Source: SW-9-67-25 sp964623735 (GTDB lineage: Archaea > Halobacteriota > Halobacteria > Halobacteriales > Haloarculaceae). From it: a stretch of 5,646 bases of DNA. The notes beneath the pieces are model-generated. The model did no database searches, was not told the origin of the DNA, and was given only the letters and a program-made list of their open reading frames with translations. Below are positions 1 through 5,646 of the stretch, in pieces; position 1 is the stretch's first letter, and every line of letters starts with the position of its first letter. A program made the translations under genes and the position numbers. Location: assembly GCA_964623735.1 (NCBI GenBank), contig CAZUVE010000176.1, forward strand, positions 1-5,646, given 5' to 3'.

Positions 1-50
1 CGCGTGTGTGAGCAGGAGACAGTACGGTGCTGTGCGCGTGTGTGAGCAGG
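1..50. repeat. 16-bp direct repeat, two copies at the window edge
   Basis: The 16-mer CGCGTGTGTGAGCAGG occurs at 1-16 and again, identically, at 35-50, a 34-bp period. The bases between the copies (17-34) are not obviously related to either. The second copy ends 3 bp before the stop codon of the minus-strand gene at 53-379, so the repeat lies in that gene's 3' flank. The first copy begins at base 1, so more copies may lie outside the window. No coding role is apparent. It could be the edge of a tandem array, a protein-binding pair, or a small duplication. Confidence 0.75.
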
Positions 51-52
51 GG

Positions 53-379
53 CTACTCTATCCGCTCGAGAATCGCGTCGTGGGTACGCTTTGCCTCCGG
101 GCGCTTCGTGCGCGGGAAGTAGAGCGTATTCTCGTCGACGGGATGGGAGAACAGTCCGCCCTCGTCGGCGTCGACCCCCGCCTGCCTGATCTGGATGTGG
201 CCGGACAGGATTCCCCCGGCGTACTCGACGTCCTGGACCTCCTCGATCGGAATGAACTTGCCGTCGAACATGGAGTTCGAGGGCCGCTCGACTGTGATCC
301 CGTCTTCGTGGACCGACAGCGTCCCGTTCTGGAGGTCACAGGAGACAGCGGGGTCCGCGACAGTGGGATCGTCGGGCAT
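53..379 (-). CDS. Small DUF4429/PH-like domain protein
   Basis: A complete 108-aa acidic protein with an ATG start (377-379) and TAG stop (53-55). No signal peptide, membrane segment or cysteine cluster is visible; it has one Cys, at residue 14. The residue pattern is beta-rich: NGTLSVHEDGITVER (18-32), KFIPIEEVQDVEYAGG (41-56), LSGHIQIRQAG (58-68), ENTLYFPRTKRPEAKRTHDAI (83-103). This order, with 'NGT', an 'IP-IEEV' strand, 'G-I-I' and a 'N-L-F-R' strand before a final helix, resembles the DUF4429/bacterial PH-like fold as I remember it. The match is from memory, not a search. The gene follows the HTH_10 regulator at 418-1071 on the same strand with a 38-bp gap and could be cotranscribed, although a T7 tract lies between them. 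No enzymatic role is evident; PH-like domains usually act as binding or scaffold modules. Confidence 0.8.
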   Translation of the reverse strand: MPDDPTVADPAVSCDLQNGTLSVHEDGITVERPSNSMFDGKFIPIEEVQDVEYAGGILSGHIQIRQAGVDADEGGLFSHPVDENTLYFPRTKRPEAKRTHDAILERIE

Positions 380-402
380 CGTCGGGTGATGTGTGCGAGG
401 CG

Positions 403-409
403 AAAAAAA
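403..409 (-). terminator. T7 tract after the HTH_10 gene, possible archaeal terminator
   Basis: On the minus strand a run of six G then seven T follows the TAA stop (418-420) of the upstream regulator within about 15 bases. Archaeal RNA polymerase often terminates at T-rich tracts without a stem-loop, so this is a plausible terminator. The tract is also centred about 27 bp upstream of the ATG at 379, the usual spacing of a TATA element from a leaderless start, so it could instead help promote the 108-aa gene. The sequence alone does not separate the two roles. Confidence 0.45.
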
Positions 410-417
410 CCCCCCTG

Positions 418-1071
418 TTACTCCTCCCCGTCGATGAGTATCTCATCGACGAGGCGGGTCGAACCGCGCCTGAGCCGGCCGCTGACCGCCGTCGGGGAGA
501 CGCCGAGTATGTCCGCGAGCCCCTCGAGAGAGATCTCGCGGGGTTCGTCGTAGAAGCCGTGGACGTACGCACACACGAGTGCCTCGACCTGGGCCTCCGT
601 GAGTCCGAACTCCGACCGGTCGCTCCCCTCCTCTGTCTGCAGGACATCGAGCACGTCGAGCCTGATGTCTTGCGCGCGAGAGAGCCGGTGGAGGCGGTAC
701 AGAGACTCGTGATCCTCGAGTTCGAGTTCGAGTTCCCACCCCTCCGAGCGGCTCTCGGTGTTACGGACGAGTCCGCCCACCTCGGCCACAAGCGGCGACA
801 CCAGCAACGCGTCGTCGCTGTACTCGATCTGGTAGGTCCGGCGGTCCGCTGTCTCGACGATGGCCCCGAACGCCGCGACCGTGTGGTCCTCCGCGAGCGC
901 CGCCTCGACTGCCTCGAAGTCGGCCGCCTCGACCCAGAATACGTAGACGTCGTGCTGTGGGTCCGTGCCGGCGTCCGAGACGACGCCGATCGTGATGTCC
1001 CGGCACGTCCGGATTGTGTGCGAGAGCGCCAGGTCCGGGTGCTCCACGTAGATCCGTGTCGAGATCACCAT
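418..1071 (-). CDS. Bat-type HTH_10 transcriptional regulator, 217 aa
   Basis: A complete protein with ATG at 1069-1071 and TAA at 418-420. The C-terminal region (about 156-208) matches the HTH_10 domain of haloarchaeal Bat-like regulators: LTEAQVEALVCAYVHGFYDEP (157-177), then REISLEGLADILGVSPTAVS (178-197) and RLRRGSTRLV (199-208), the last being the recognition-helix part. The N-terminal half (1-145) has no PAS or GAF signature I recognise. It looks like the ligand-binding or protein-interaction domain that often precedes HTH_10 in short haloarchaeal regulators. The neighbouring protein at 1179-2045 aligns along its whole length (for example EDHTV at 61-65 against ADHTV, and PLVAEVGG at 93-100 against PLVTAEGG), so the two are diverged tandem paralogues. 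The likely role is a cytoplasmic DNA-binding regulator with unknown targets. The plus-strand open frame over it is a shadow. Confidence 0.92.
   Translation of the reverse strand: MVISTRIYVEHPDLALSHTIRTCRDITIGVVSDAGTDPQHDVYVFWVEAADFEAVEAALAEDHTVAAFGAIVETADRRTYQIEYSDDALLVSPLVAEVGGLVRNTESRSEGWELELELEDHESLYRLHRLSRAQDIRLDVLDVLQTEEGSDRSEFGLTEAQVEALVCAYVHGFYDEPREISLEGLADILGVSPTAVSGRLRRGSTRLVDEILIDGEE
718..735 (-). repeat. Three tandem hexamers encoding Glu-Leu in the 217-aa regulator
   Basis: GAGTTC occurs three times in tandem on the plus strand (GAACTC on the coding strand) and, with flanking codons, encodes ELELELE at residues 113-119. The block sits between the N-terminal domain and the helical linker to the HTH. 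It is a small in-frame hexanucleotide repeat, comparable in unit length with the much larger array in the neighbouring paralogue but at a different protein position. Confidence 0.8.
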
Positions 1072-1105
1072 CCTTCGCCTACCTCAAACACAAAATCTCA
1101 ACAGA

Positions 1106-1112
1106 CTTATAC
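1106..1112 (-). promoter_or_regulatory. TATA-like box for the 217-aa HTH_10 regulator
   Basis: On the minus strand the sequence reads GTATAAG, with its centre about 38 bp upstream of the ATG at 1071. With the usual archaeal spacing of roughly 26 bp, transcription would begin near 1083 and leave a 5' leader of about 12 nt. It stands out as an AT-rich island in GC-rich DNA. This suggests the smaller regulator can be transcribed separately from its paralogue. The assignment is by motif and spacing only. Confidence 0.5.
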
Positions 1113-1156
1113 GTTGGGCGCGGGATCATCTGTGGTCCTGAAGTATCAGCGGCCTG

Positions 1157-1176
1157 CCACCTAAAGCTGTCGGTGG
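1157..1176 (-). terminator. Weak hairpin just after the Asp-Thr regulator
   Basis: CCACC (1157-1161) and GGTGG (1172-1176) can form a 5-bp stem around a 10-nt loop. The stem lies 3 nt beyond the TAA stop of the 1179-2045 gene in its transcription direction. No T-tract follows, so it is only a candidate 3'-end structure. Confidence 0.25.
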
Positions 1177-1178
1177 GG

Positions 1179-2045
<867 letters not shown>

Positions 2046-2105
2046 CGGGGACAGCCCTCGTCGATAGAAAGGCGAGCAGACACAAAGGCTCTCCTCTCCT
2101 TCCGT

Positions 2106-3002
2106 TCAGCGGGCTCGGGTCGCCGACGCTTCGCGGAGGCGTTCGACGACGTCCCCGCGGCTGATGTCGCGCTCGGCCTCGGTCGCGAGCCGCCCGACCA
2201 CGAGGTCGAGCAGGTTGAGGTCGCGCAACATCTCGAGGGCGTCCTCCCTGCCGACGCCCATGTCGCGTTTGACCTCGTAGATGGTGTTGGACTGCTTGAC
2301 GGTCTCGATGAGCGCGTCGACGGTGATGTCCTCGGGCAGGCCGATCCCGTCGGACAGCACCACGGGCTCGTCGTCGCCGGGCTCGGTCGTTCCGTCCTTC
2401 GAACTCTCGACGGTGTCGTAGGAGTTCGGCTCGTGGATGTCGTAGTCGATCATGTACCGCCGGACCGTCTCGGCCGTGACGTCCATCTCGAGCGTCTCTG
2501 CCATCTCTGCGAACGTGTCACAGGACTCGTAGACCGACGCCAGGAGGTCGGGATCCTTGAACGGCGGAACGTCCCGGTCCCTGTCGTGGCTCTCCATCGA
2601 GGTGCCGTCGGACGGGTTCTCGGAACCGCCGGGGGCGTCCGCGGACGTCCCACCGGCAGCGCCCCCGGACGCGACGGACGCCGAGAGGACGATCCGTACC
2701 TCGCCGTCCGGCGAGAGCGTCGCCCCCGTCGGGTCGATCTCGACGTCGTGGTCCGCGGCCGGAACCACCGGCTCGGCCGTCTCGAACCCCAGACGGAGGG
2801 TCCCGTCGGCGTTCACGCTGGTCGCACACAGCTCCATGCGATCCTCCGACGGGGGACGGGCAAGCGCCAGTTCCACGTCGGCCGAGAGTCCCTCCCCGGA
2901 CGACTCGTTGCACTCGACCAGGCCGACTGTCTCGACGGCGTCCGCACGTTCGCACTCCTCGAGAAACTCTGCCAGCTGCCGGAGTGCGCCACCAACTCCC
3001 AT
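2106..3002 (-). CDS. Unrecognised haloarchaeal protein with putative HTH segments, 298 aa
   Basis: I chose the ATG at 3000-3002. The frame stays open to a TTG at 3029, but that adds nine residues across a palindromic AT-rich segment that looks regulatory. The stop is TGA at 2106-2108. Residues 1-108 are an acidic alpha/beta region. Residues 110-146 are a Gly/Ala/Ser/Pro-rich linker ending in an Asp/Arg-rich stretch. Residues 147-192 (FKDPDLLASVYESCDTFAEM, then AETVRRYMIDYDIHEPNSY) look like a helix-turn-helix. Residues 228-270 (VDALIETVKQSNTIYEVKRD, then MLRDLNLLDLVVGRL) look like a second winged-helix-like unit. No membrane segment or metal motif is seen. It is divergent from pabBA across a 187-bp shared promoter region, an arrangement common for a local regulator. 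I do not recognise the family, and the regulator role is inferred from HTH appearance and position. Confidence 0.85.
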   Translation of the reverse strand: MGVGGALRQLAEFLEECERADAVETVGLVECNESSGEGLSADVELALARPPSEDRMELCATSVNADGTLRLGFETAEPVVPAADHDVEIDPTGATLSPDGEVRIVLSASVASGGAAGGTSADAPGGSENPSDGTSMESHDRDRDVPPFKDPDLLASVYESCDTFAEMAETLEMDVTAETVRRYMIDYDIHEPNSYDTVESSKDGTTEPGDDEPVVLSDGIGLPEDITVDALIETVKQSNTIYEVKRDMGVGREDALEMLRDLNLLDLVVGRLATEAERDISRGDVVERLREASATRAR

Positions 3003-3004
3003 AC

Positions 3005-3028
3005 TGTTCCACAATATAGTGGGAAACA
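3005..3028. promoter_or_regulatory. Imperfect dyad at the start of the 298-aa gene, candidate operator
   Basis: TGTTCCAC (3005-3012) faces GTGGGAAACA (3019-3028) across AATATA. The arms are complementary apart from two single-base insertions in the right arm. The core CCACAATATAGTGG (3009-3022) matches its reverse complement at 12 of 14 positions. It begins 2 bp upstream of the ATG at 3002, where a bound protein could block transcription or initiation. Archaeal repressors typically use such short semi-palindromes. Autoregulation by the adjacent gene product is a guess. Confidence 0.4.
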
Positions 3029-3060
3029 ATCATGAATTTGCCTGCTCAACTATCGCGGCG

Positions 3061-3069
3061 TTTAAATAC
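3061..3069. promoter_or_regulatory. Strong TATA box TTTAAATAC in the divergent region
   Basis: TTTAAATA is a near-consensus archaeal TATA box in otherwise GC-rich DNA, and the TTTAAA core is symmetric. Read on the minus strand (GTATTTAAA) it would start the 298-aa gene near 3039, leaving a leader of about 37 nt that includes the dyad. Read on the plus strand it would start near 3090, about 100 nt before the pabB ATG. The minus-strand use is the simpler fit; use in both directions is possible. Confidence 0.55.
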
Positions 3070-3073
3070 CGCT

Positions 3074-3087
3074 CCGATTCGTATCGG
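3074..3087. other. Short hairpin CCGAT-TCGT-ATCGG in the divergent region
   Basis: Perfect 5-bp arms around a 4-nt loop lie just beside the TTTAAATA box. The element could be a protein-binding dyad rather than an RNA structure, because it would be untranscribed if the box is used toward the minus strand and lies upstream of the start predicted for the plus strand. No homologous motif was seen elsewhere in the window. Confidence 0.35.
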
Positions 3088-3106
3088 CAAAGTGTTAGGA
3101 ATTGTC

Positions 3107-3120
3107 CGGGCGAGCGCCCG
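3107..3120. other. GC hairpin CGGGC-GAGC-GCCCG upstream of pabB
   Basis: A perfect 5-bp GC stem with a 4-nt loop, immediately upstream of the candidate proximal pabB promoter. It would be in the RNA leader only if transcription starts at the distal TATA box. No T-run follows, so it does not look like a terminator. Confidence 0.3.
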
Positions 3121-3123
3121 TGA

Positions 3124-3137
3124 CGAAACTGTTTAGG
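3124..3137 (+). promoter_or_regulatory. Candidate proximal BRE/TATA for pabB
   Basis: CGAAA (3124-3128) resembles an archaeal BRE and is followed by the T-rich GTTTAGG (3131-3137). The element lies about 55 bp before the pabB ATG, predicting a start near 3160 and a leader of about 30 nt. It is weaker as a TATA box than 3061-3069, so the choice between the two is open. Confidence 0.4.
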
Positions 3138-3168
3138 TCGTGTCAGTCTGATTTTCGGTACAGACCCC

Positions 3169-3174
3169 GGGAGG
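3169..3174 (+). promoter_or_regulatory. Possible Shine-Dalgarno GGGAGG before pabB
   Basis: GGGAGG complements the 3' end of archaeal 16S rRNA. Its 15-nt spacing to the ATG at 3190 is longer than usual. An in-frame GTG at 3214 (residue 9) is an alternative start but has no better upstream site. Confidence 0.3.
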
Positions 3175-3189
3175 GGCCGCCGATCACCG

Positions 3190-4719
3190 ATGTCAGGCAG
3201 AGACCCGCACCTCGTGACGTCCAGAGCGGCGTTCGTCGAGACCGCACGCGACAGCACCGAGGGGACGCGCGTCCCCGTGGAGTACAGCGTCCCGGTAGCC
3301 GATCCGTTCAGCGCCTACCGGCGCGCCCGCCCGGGCCCGGGCGGCGTCTACCTCGAGACCACCGGCGGACAGTCCGGCTGGGGGTACTTCGCGACGGACC
3401 CCGTCTCGCGCCTCCAGGTCGGGCCGTCGCTCGAACCGGTCGGGGATGTCGACCCGTCGCCCTCGATTGCGGAACTCGCGGGCCTCGTAGCGCGGGAGGA
3501 ACTCGCCCGCGGCGACTGCGACGTCCCCTATCCCTGCGGGGCGTTCGGCTGGCTCTCCTACGACATCGCGCGGGAACTCGAGGACCTCCCGGACACGACC
3601 GCCGACGACCGCGGGCTCCCCCGCCTGCAGGTCGGCGTCTACGACCGTGTCGCCGCCTGGGAGGAACCGCGGGGTGACGGCGAGACGACACTCCGGGTGA
3701 CCGCCTGCCCGCGGGTGGAGGGAGATCCCGAAAACGCGTACGAGTGCGGCCGGCAGCGGGCGCTGGACCTCGTCGAGCGGATCGGTGCGGGCGACCCGGC
3801 GGTCGCGGGGTCGCGGTCGCCGGCCACCAGCGCCACCTTCGAGAGCGACTGCTCGCGGGCGGCCTTCCGCGACCGTGTCCGGACGGTCAAGGGGTACATC
3901 CGCGACGGCGACACGTTCCAGGCCAACATCTCACAGCGCCTGCGCGCGCCGGCCGTGGTCCACCCCGTCGAGGCGTTCTCTGCGCTCCAGAACGTCAACC
4001 CCGCGCCGTACTCGGCGCTGCTCGAGTTCCCCGGCGTGGACCTCGTGAGCGCGTCACCGGAACTCCTTCTCGAGGTCGAATCGCCGGAGGGCGCCGACGG
4101 TACCCGCGTCGTCACCGAACCCATCGCCGGCACCCGCCCGCGCGGGGAGACCACCGAGGCCGACACACAGCTGGAGCAGGACCTCCTGGCCGACGAGAAG
4201 GAGCGCGCCGAGCACGCGATGCTCGTCGACCTCGAACGGAACGATCTCGGAAAGGTCTGCGAGTACGGCAGCGTGACGGTCCCGGAGTACAGGCGCGTCG
4301 ACCGCTACTCGGAGGTGATGCACCTCGTCTCGCTCGTTGAGGGGCGGCTGCGGTCCGGGTGTGACCTCGCGAACGCCGTCGCCGCGGTCTTTCCGGGCGG
4401 GACGATAACGGGTGCGCCCAAGCCGCGGACCATGGAGATCATCGACGAGATGGAGGCCACGCGGCGCGGTCCCTACACAGGATCGATCGGCGTCTTCGGC
4501 TTCGACGGCCGGGCCACGCTCAACATCGTCATCCGGACGCTCGTCCGGCGGTGGGGGGAGTACTTCCTGCGGGTCGGCGCGGGCGTCGTCCACGACTCGG
4601 TCCCCGACCGCGAGTACGAGGAGACCCTCGACAAGGGCCGGGCACTGGTGCGCGCGCTCGACGCCGCGCTGGGCGAGCGGGCCGACCTCGCGGTCGAACG
4701 CCAGGGGGTGGCCGACTGA
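3190..4719 (+). CDS. pabB: Aminodeoxychorismate/anthranilate synthase component I
   Basis: A 509-aa chorismate-binding enzyme, close to the usual length for the family. With its glutaminase partner it aminates chorismate to 4-amino-4-deoxychorismate (PabB) or anthranilate (TrpE) in the cytoplasm. The N-terminal lobe includes GGVYLETTGG (51-60) and CGAFGWLSYDIARELE (116-131). The catalytic lobe carries GDTFQANISQR (240-250), EPIAGTRPRGE (310-320), DEKERAEHAMLVDLERNDLG (335-354), VMHLVS (376-381), FPGGTITGAPKPRTMEIIDE (401-420) and RVGAGVVHDS (461-470). Naming is uncertain. Ala313 replaces the Lys of the PIKGT motif in E. coli PabB and matches TrpE. However, the overall pattern (CGAFGWLSYD, MLVDLERNDLG) fits the haloarchaeal paralogue I recall as pabB, which is separate from the trpDFEG-type cluster, and no other trp gene is present here. 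The LLES tryptophan-feedback motif reads YLET. The stop overlaps the pabA start by one base, so the subunits are probably translated together. No pabC-type lyase gene is visible. Confidence 0.9.
   Translation: MSGRDPHLVTSRAAFVETARDSTEGTRVPVEYSVPVADPFSAYRRARPGPGGVYLETTGGQSGWGYFATDPVSRLQVGPSLEPVGDVDPSPSIAELAGLVAREELARGDCDVPYPCGAFGWLSYDIARELEDLPDTTADDRGLPRLQVGVYDRVAAWEEPRGDGETTLRVTACPRVEGDPENAYECGRQRALDLVERIGAGDPAVAGSRSPATSATFESDCSRAAFRDRVRTVKGYIRDGDTFQANISQRLRAPAVVHPVEAFSALQNVNPAPYSALLEFPGVDLVSASPELLLEVESPEGADGTRVVTEPIAGTRPRGETTEADTQLEQDLLADEKERAEHAMLVDLERNDLGKVCEYGSVTVPEYRRVDRYSEVMHLVSLVEGRLRSGCDLANAVAAVFPGGTITGAPKPRTMEIIDEMEATRRGPYTGSIGVFGFDGRATLNIVIRTLVRRWGEYFLRVGAGVVHDSVPDREYEETLDKGRALVRALDAALGERADLAVERQGVAD
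4704..4711 (+). promoter_or_regulatory. Possible ribosome binding site for pabA inside pabB
   Basis: GGGGGTGG ends 7 nt before the pabA ATG at 4719 and contains GGTGG, complementary to the archaeal anti-Shine-Dalgarno. It supports the ATG at 4719 over any start further upstream in the same frame and fits coupled translation at the TGATG junction. Confidence 0.45.
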
Positions 4720-5312
4720 TGCACGTCCTCGTGGTCGACAACTACGACTCCTTCGCGTACAACCTCGTCCAGTACGTCGGCTCGGCCGTGGGGGCGCCCG
4801 ACGAGGGGACCGTCGACGTTCGGCGCAACGACGCGATCGGTGTCGACGACGTCCGCCGGATCGACCCCGACGGAATCGTCGTCTCTCCGGGCCCGGGTAC
4901 GCCACAGGAGGCCGGCGTCTCCATCCCGGTGTTCCGCGAACTCGAGTACCCGACGCTCGGCGTGTGTCTGGGCCACCAGGCGCTGTGTGCGGCCGCCGGG
5001 GGAGCGGTTGGACACGCGCCCGAGGTCGTCCACGGCAAACCCTCGACAATCCGCCACGACGGGCAGGGCGTGTTCGCTGACCTCCCGGAGACGTTCGAGG
5101 CCGGCCGGTACCACTCGCTGGCCGTCGAGCCCGGGGACCTCCCCGGTCCGCTGGTCGAGACTGCCCACACTGACGACGAGCGCGAGGTAGTGATGGCCGT
5201 CCGCCACCGCGAGCGGCCCCACGTCGGCGTCCAGTTCCACCCCGAGAGCATCCTGACCGACGCCGGGATGGGGATGGTCGAGACGTTCTGCCAGCAGTGT
5301 CGGGCCCGGTAG
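4719..5312 (+). CDS. pabA: Glutamine amidotransferase, component II of PabBA/TrpEG
   Basis: A 197-aa class I glutamine amidotransferase, full length for the PabA/TrpG family, ATG at 4719 and TAG at 5310-5312. It hydrolyses glutamine and channels ammonia to the adjacent synthase. Visible motifs are VDNYDSFAYNLVQY (6-19), the oxyanion-loop SPGPGTP (56-62), the nucleophile elbow GVCLGHQAL (81-89) with Cys83, VHGK (104-107), GRYHSL (129-134), and FHPES (173-177) with catalytic His174 and Glu176. The triad is intact. The frame is open further upstream inside pabB, but similarity to the family begins at this Met. PabA and TrpG cannot be told apart reliably by sequence and one protein often serves both synthases; the symbol follows the partner. 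The spacing (TGATG) implies equal expression of both subunits. Confidence 0.93.
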   Translation: MHVLVVDNYDSFAYNLVQYVGSAVGAPDEGTVDVRRNDAIGVDDVRRIDPDGIVVSPGPGTPQEAGVSIPVFRELEYPTLGVCLGHQALCAAAGGAVGHAPEVVHGKPSTIRHDGQGVFADLPETFEAGRYHSLAVEPGDLPGPLVETAHTDDEREVVMAVRHRERPHVGVQFHPESILTDAGMGMVETFCQQCRAR

Positions 5313-5313
5313 C

Positions 5314-5339
5314 GACTGGACCCCGTGGGACACGGAGTC
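5314..5339 (+). terminator. Hairpin after pabA, weak terminator candidate
   Basis: CCGTG (5323-5327) and CACGG (5331-5335) form a 5-bp stem with a GGA loop. GACT (5314-5317) and AGTC (5336-5339) can extend it across an asymmetric 5-nt bulge. It begins 1 nt after the pabA stop. No T-tract follows, so it could be an RNA 3'-end stabiliser rather than a terminator. Confidence 0.35.
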
Positions 5340-5370
5340 ACCCCGCCGACCCGGTTCCCGAGGGTGGCGA

Positions 5371-5390
5371 CGAGTGAGAACGCTCTTTGG
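5371..5390 (+). promoter_or_regulatory. Candidate promoter of the SAMP1-like gene
   Basis: A purine-rich GTGAGAAC followed by CTCTTTGG places a T-rich, weak TATA-like element about 25 bp before the ATG at 5412. That spacing would give a leaderless or nearly leaderless transcript, which is typical of haloarchaea. No Shine-Dalgarno sequence precedes the ATG, consistent with this. Confidence 0.4.
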
Positions 5391-5411
5391 CCCGGCGCCC
5401 CAACCAGACGT

Positions 5412-5646
5412 ATGGAATGGAGGCTCTTCGCGACCCTCGCCGAGTCAGCCGGGGACGACACCGTCGAGGTCGAGATCGACGGGGAGGCGACCCTCCGGGA
5501 GGCCTTCGACGCGTTGCTCGAATCCCACCCCGACCTGGAGCCGGAGGTTCTCGACGGGGACGAACGGCTCTACGACCACGTCCGCCTGCTGGTCGACGGC
5601 CGGGACCCCTTCCAGTCCGAGGCCGAGGGCTGGGGAACAGTCGTCG
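5412..5646 (+). CDS. samp1: SAMP1-like ubiquitin-fold protein (MoaD/ThiS family), 3' truncated by window
   Basis: The first 78 residues of a MoaD/ThiS-family beta-grasp protein. The frame starts at ATG 5412 and is still open at the window end. It opens MEWRLFATLAESAGDDTVEV, then EATLREAFDALLESHPDLEP, then ERLYDHVRLLVDGRDPF, the order of strand, helix and strand seen in haloarchaeal SAMP1/MoaD proteins as I know them. Those proteins end in a Gly-Gly that is adenylated by an E1-like enzyme and used for lysine conjugation or molybdopterin sulfur transfer. That C-terminus would lie about 10 residues beyond the window and cannot be checked here. The gene is 99 bp from pabA on the same strand, probably as a separate unit. 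ThiS is less likely because those proteins are usually shorter and lack the LYDHVRLLVDGRD-type segment. Confidence 0.85.
   Translation, partial: MEWRLFATLAESAGDDTVEVEIDGEATLREAFDALLESHPDLEPEVLDGDERLYDHVRLLVDGRDPFQSEAEGWGTVV

Noticed and set aside
391..1164. A 257-codon plus-strand open frame antisense to the 217-aa regulator
   Set aside because: The opposite strand encodes a clear HTH_10 domain. The plus-strand product is Arg/Val/Asp-rich with no recognisable family, as expected from GC-driven antisense frames.
3003..3029. TTG start at 3029 for the 298-aa protein
   Set aside because: The nine extra residues are encoded by the AT-rich dyad, which looks regulatory, while an ATG is available at 3002 just before the sequence takes on normal coding composition.
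3060..3189. Tryptophan attenuator or riboswitch upstream of pabB
   Set aside because: Only two 5-bp hairpins are present, there is no leader peptide rich in Trp codons, no T-run after a stem, and the likelier proximal promoter would leave both hairpins untranscribed.
4054..5461. Long minus-strand frames across pabB, pabA and the SAMP1-like gene
   Set aside because: They are antisense to proteins with intact catalytic motifs and show only low-complexity Arg/Ser/Pro-rich translations.

Overview
The window looks like chromosomal DNA from a halophilic archaeon (class Halobacteria). The evidence is very high GC, strongly acidic predicted proteins, two bacterio-opsin-activator (Bat)-type HTH_10 regulators, archaeal TATA-like promoter elements instead of bacterial -35/-10 boxes, and a partial SAMP1-like ubiquitin-fold gene. 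Genus is not assigned. The sequence has one assembly gap of exactly 100 N at 1232-1331.

Layout. The left half (53-3002) is four minus-strand genes. In transcription order they are a 298-aa protein with putative HTH segments and no recognised family (3002-2106), a HTH_10 regulator whose C-terminus is an Asp-Thr repeat broken by the gap (2045-1179), a second smaller HTH_10 regulator (1071-418), and a 108-aa protein resembling DUF4429/PH-like domains (379-53). The extreme left edge carries a 16-bp direct repeat. The right half (3190-5646) is plus-strand: a chorismate-utilising synthase large subunit and its glutamine amidotransferase, overlapping by one base (pabB/pabA type, trpE/trpG as alternative names), then the first 78 codons of a SAMP1-like gene with its own likely promoter. 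The 187-bp divergent region 3003-3189 holds the promoters for both halves, a strong TTTAAATA box, an imperfect dyad next to the 298-aa gene's start, and two short hairpins.

How the parts work together. PabA releases ammonia from glutamine and PabB adds it to chorismate, giving aminodeoxychorismate (folate/methanopterin-type pathway) or anthranilate (tryptophan). The divergent 298-aa protein is a candidate, untested regulator of that pair or of itself. The two HTH_10 proteins are diverged tandem paralogues with a shared N-terminal domain and probably regulate unknown targets. SAMP1 homologues act in protein conjugation and molybdopterin sulfur transfer and have no obvious link to PabBA.

The most unusual element is the GTCGGT hexanucleotide array (Asp-Thr tail) on the larger HTH_10 regulator. 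Its true length is unknown, and register arithmetic shows that an uninterrupted array cannot have exactly 100 bases in the gap. I see no CRISPR, transposase, tRNA, rRNA or convincing new defence system.
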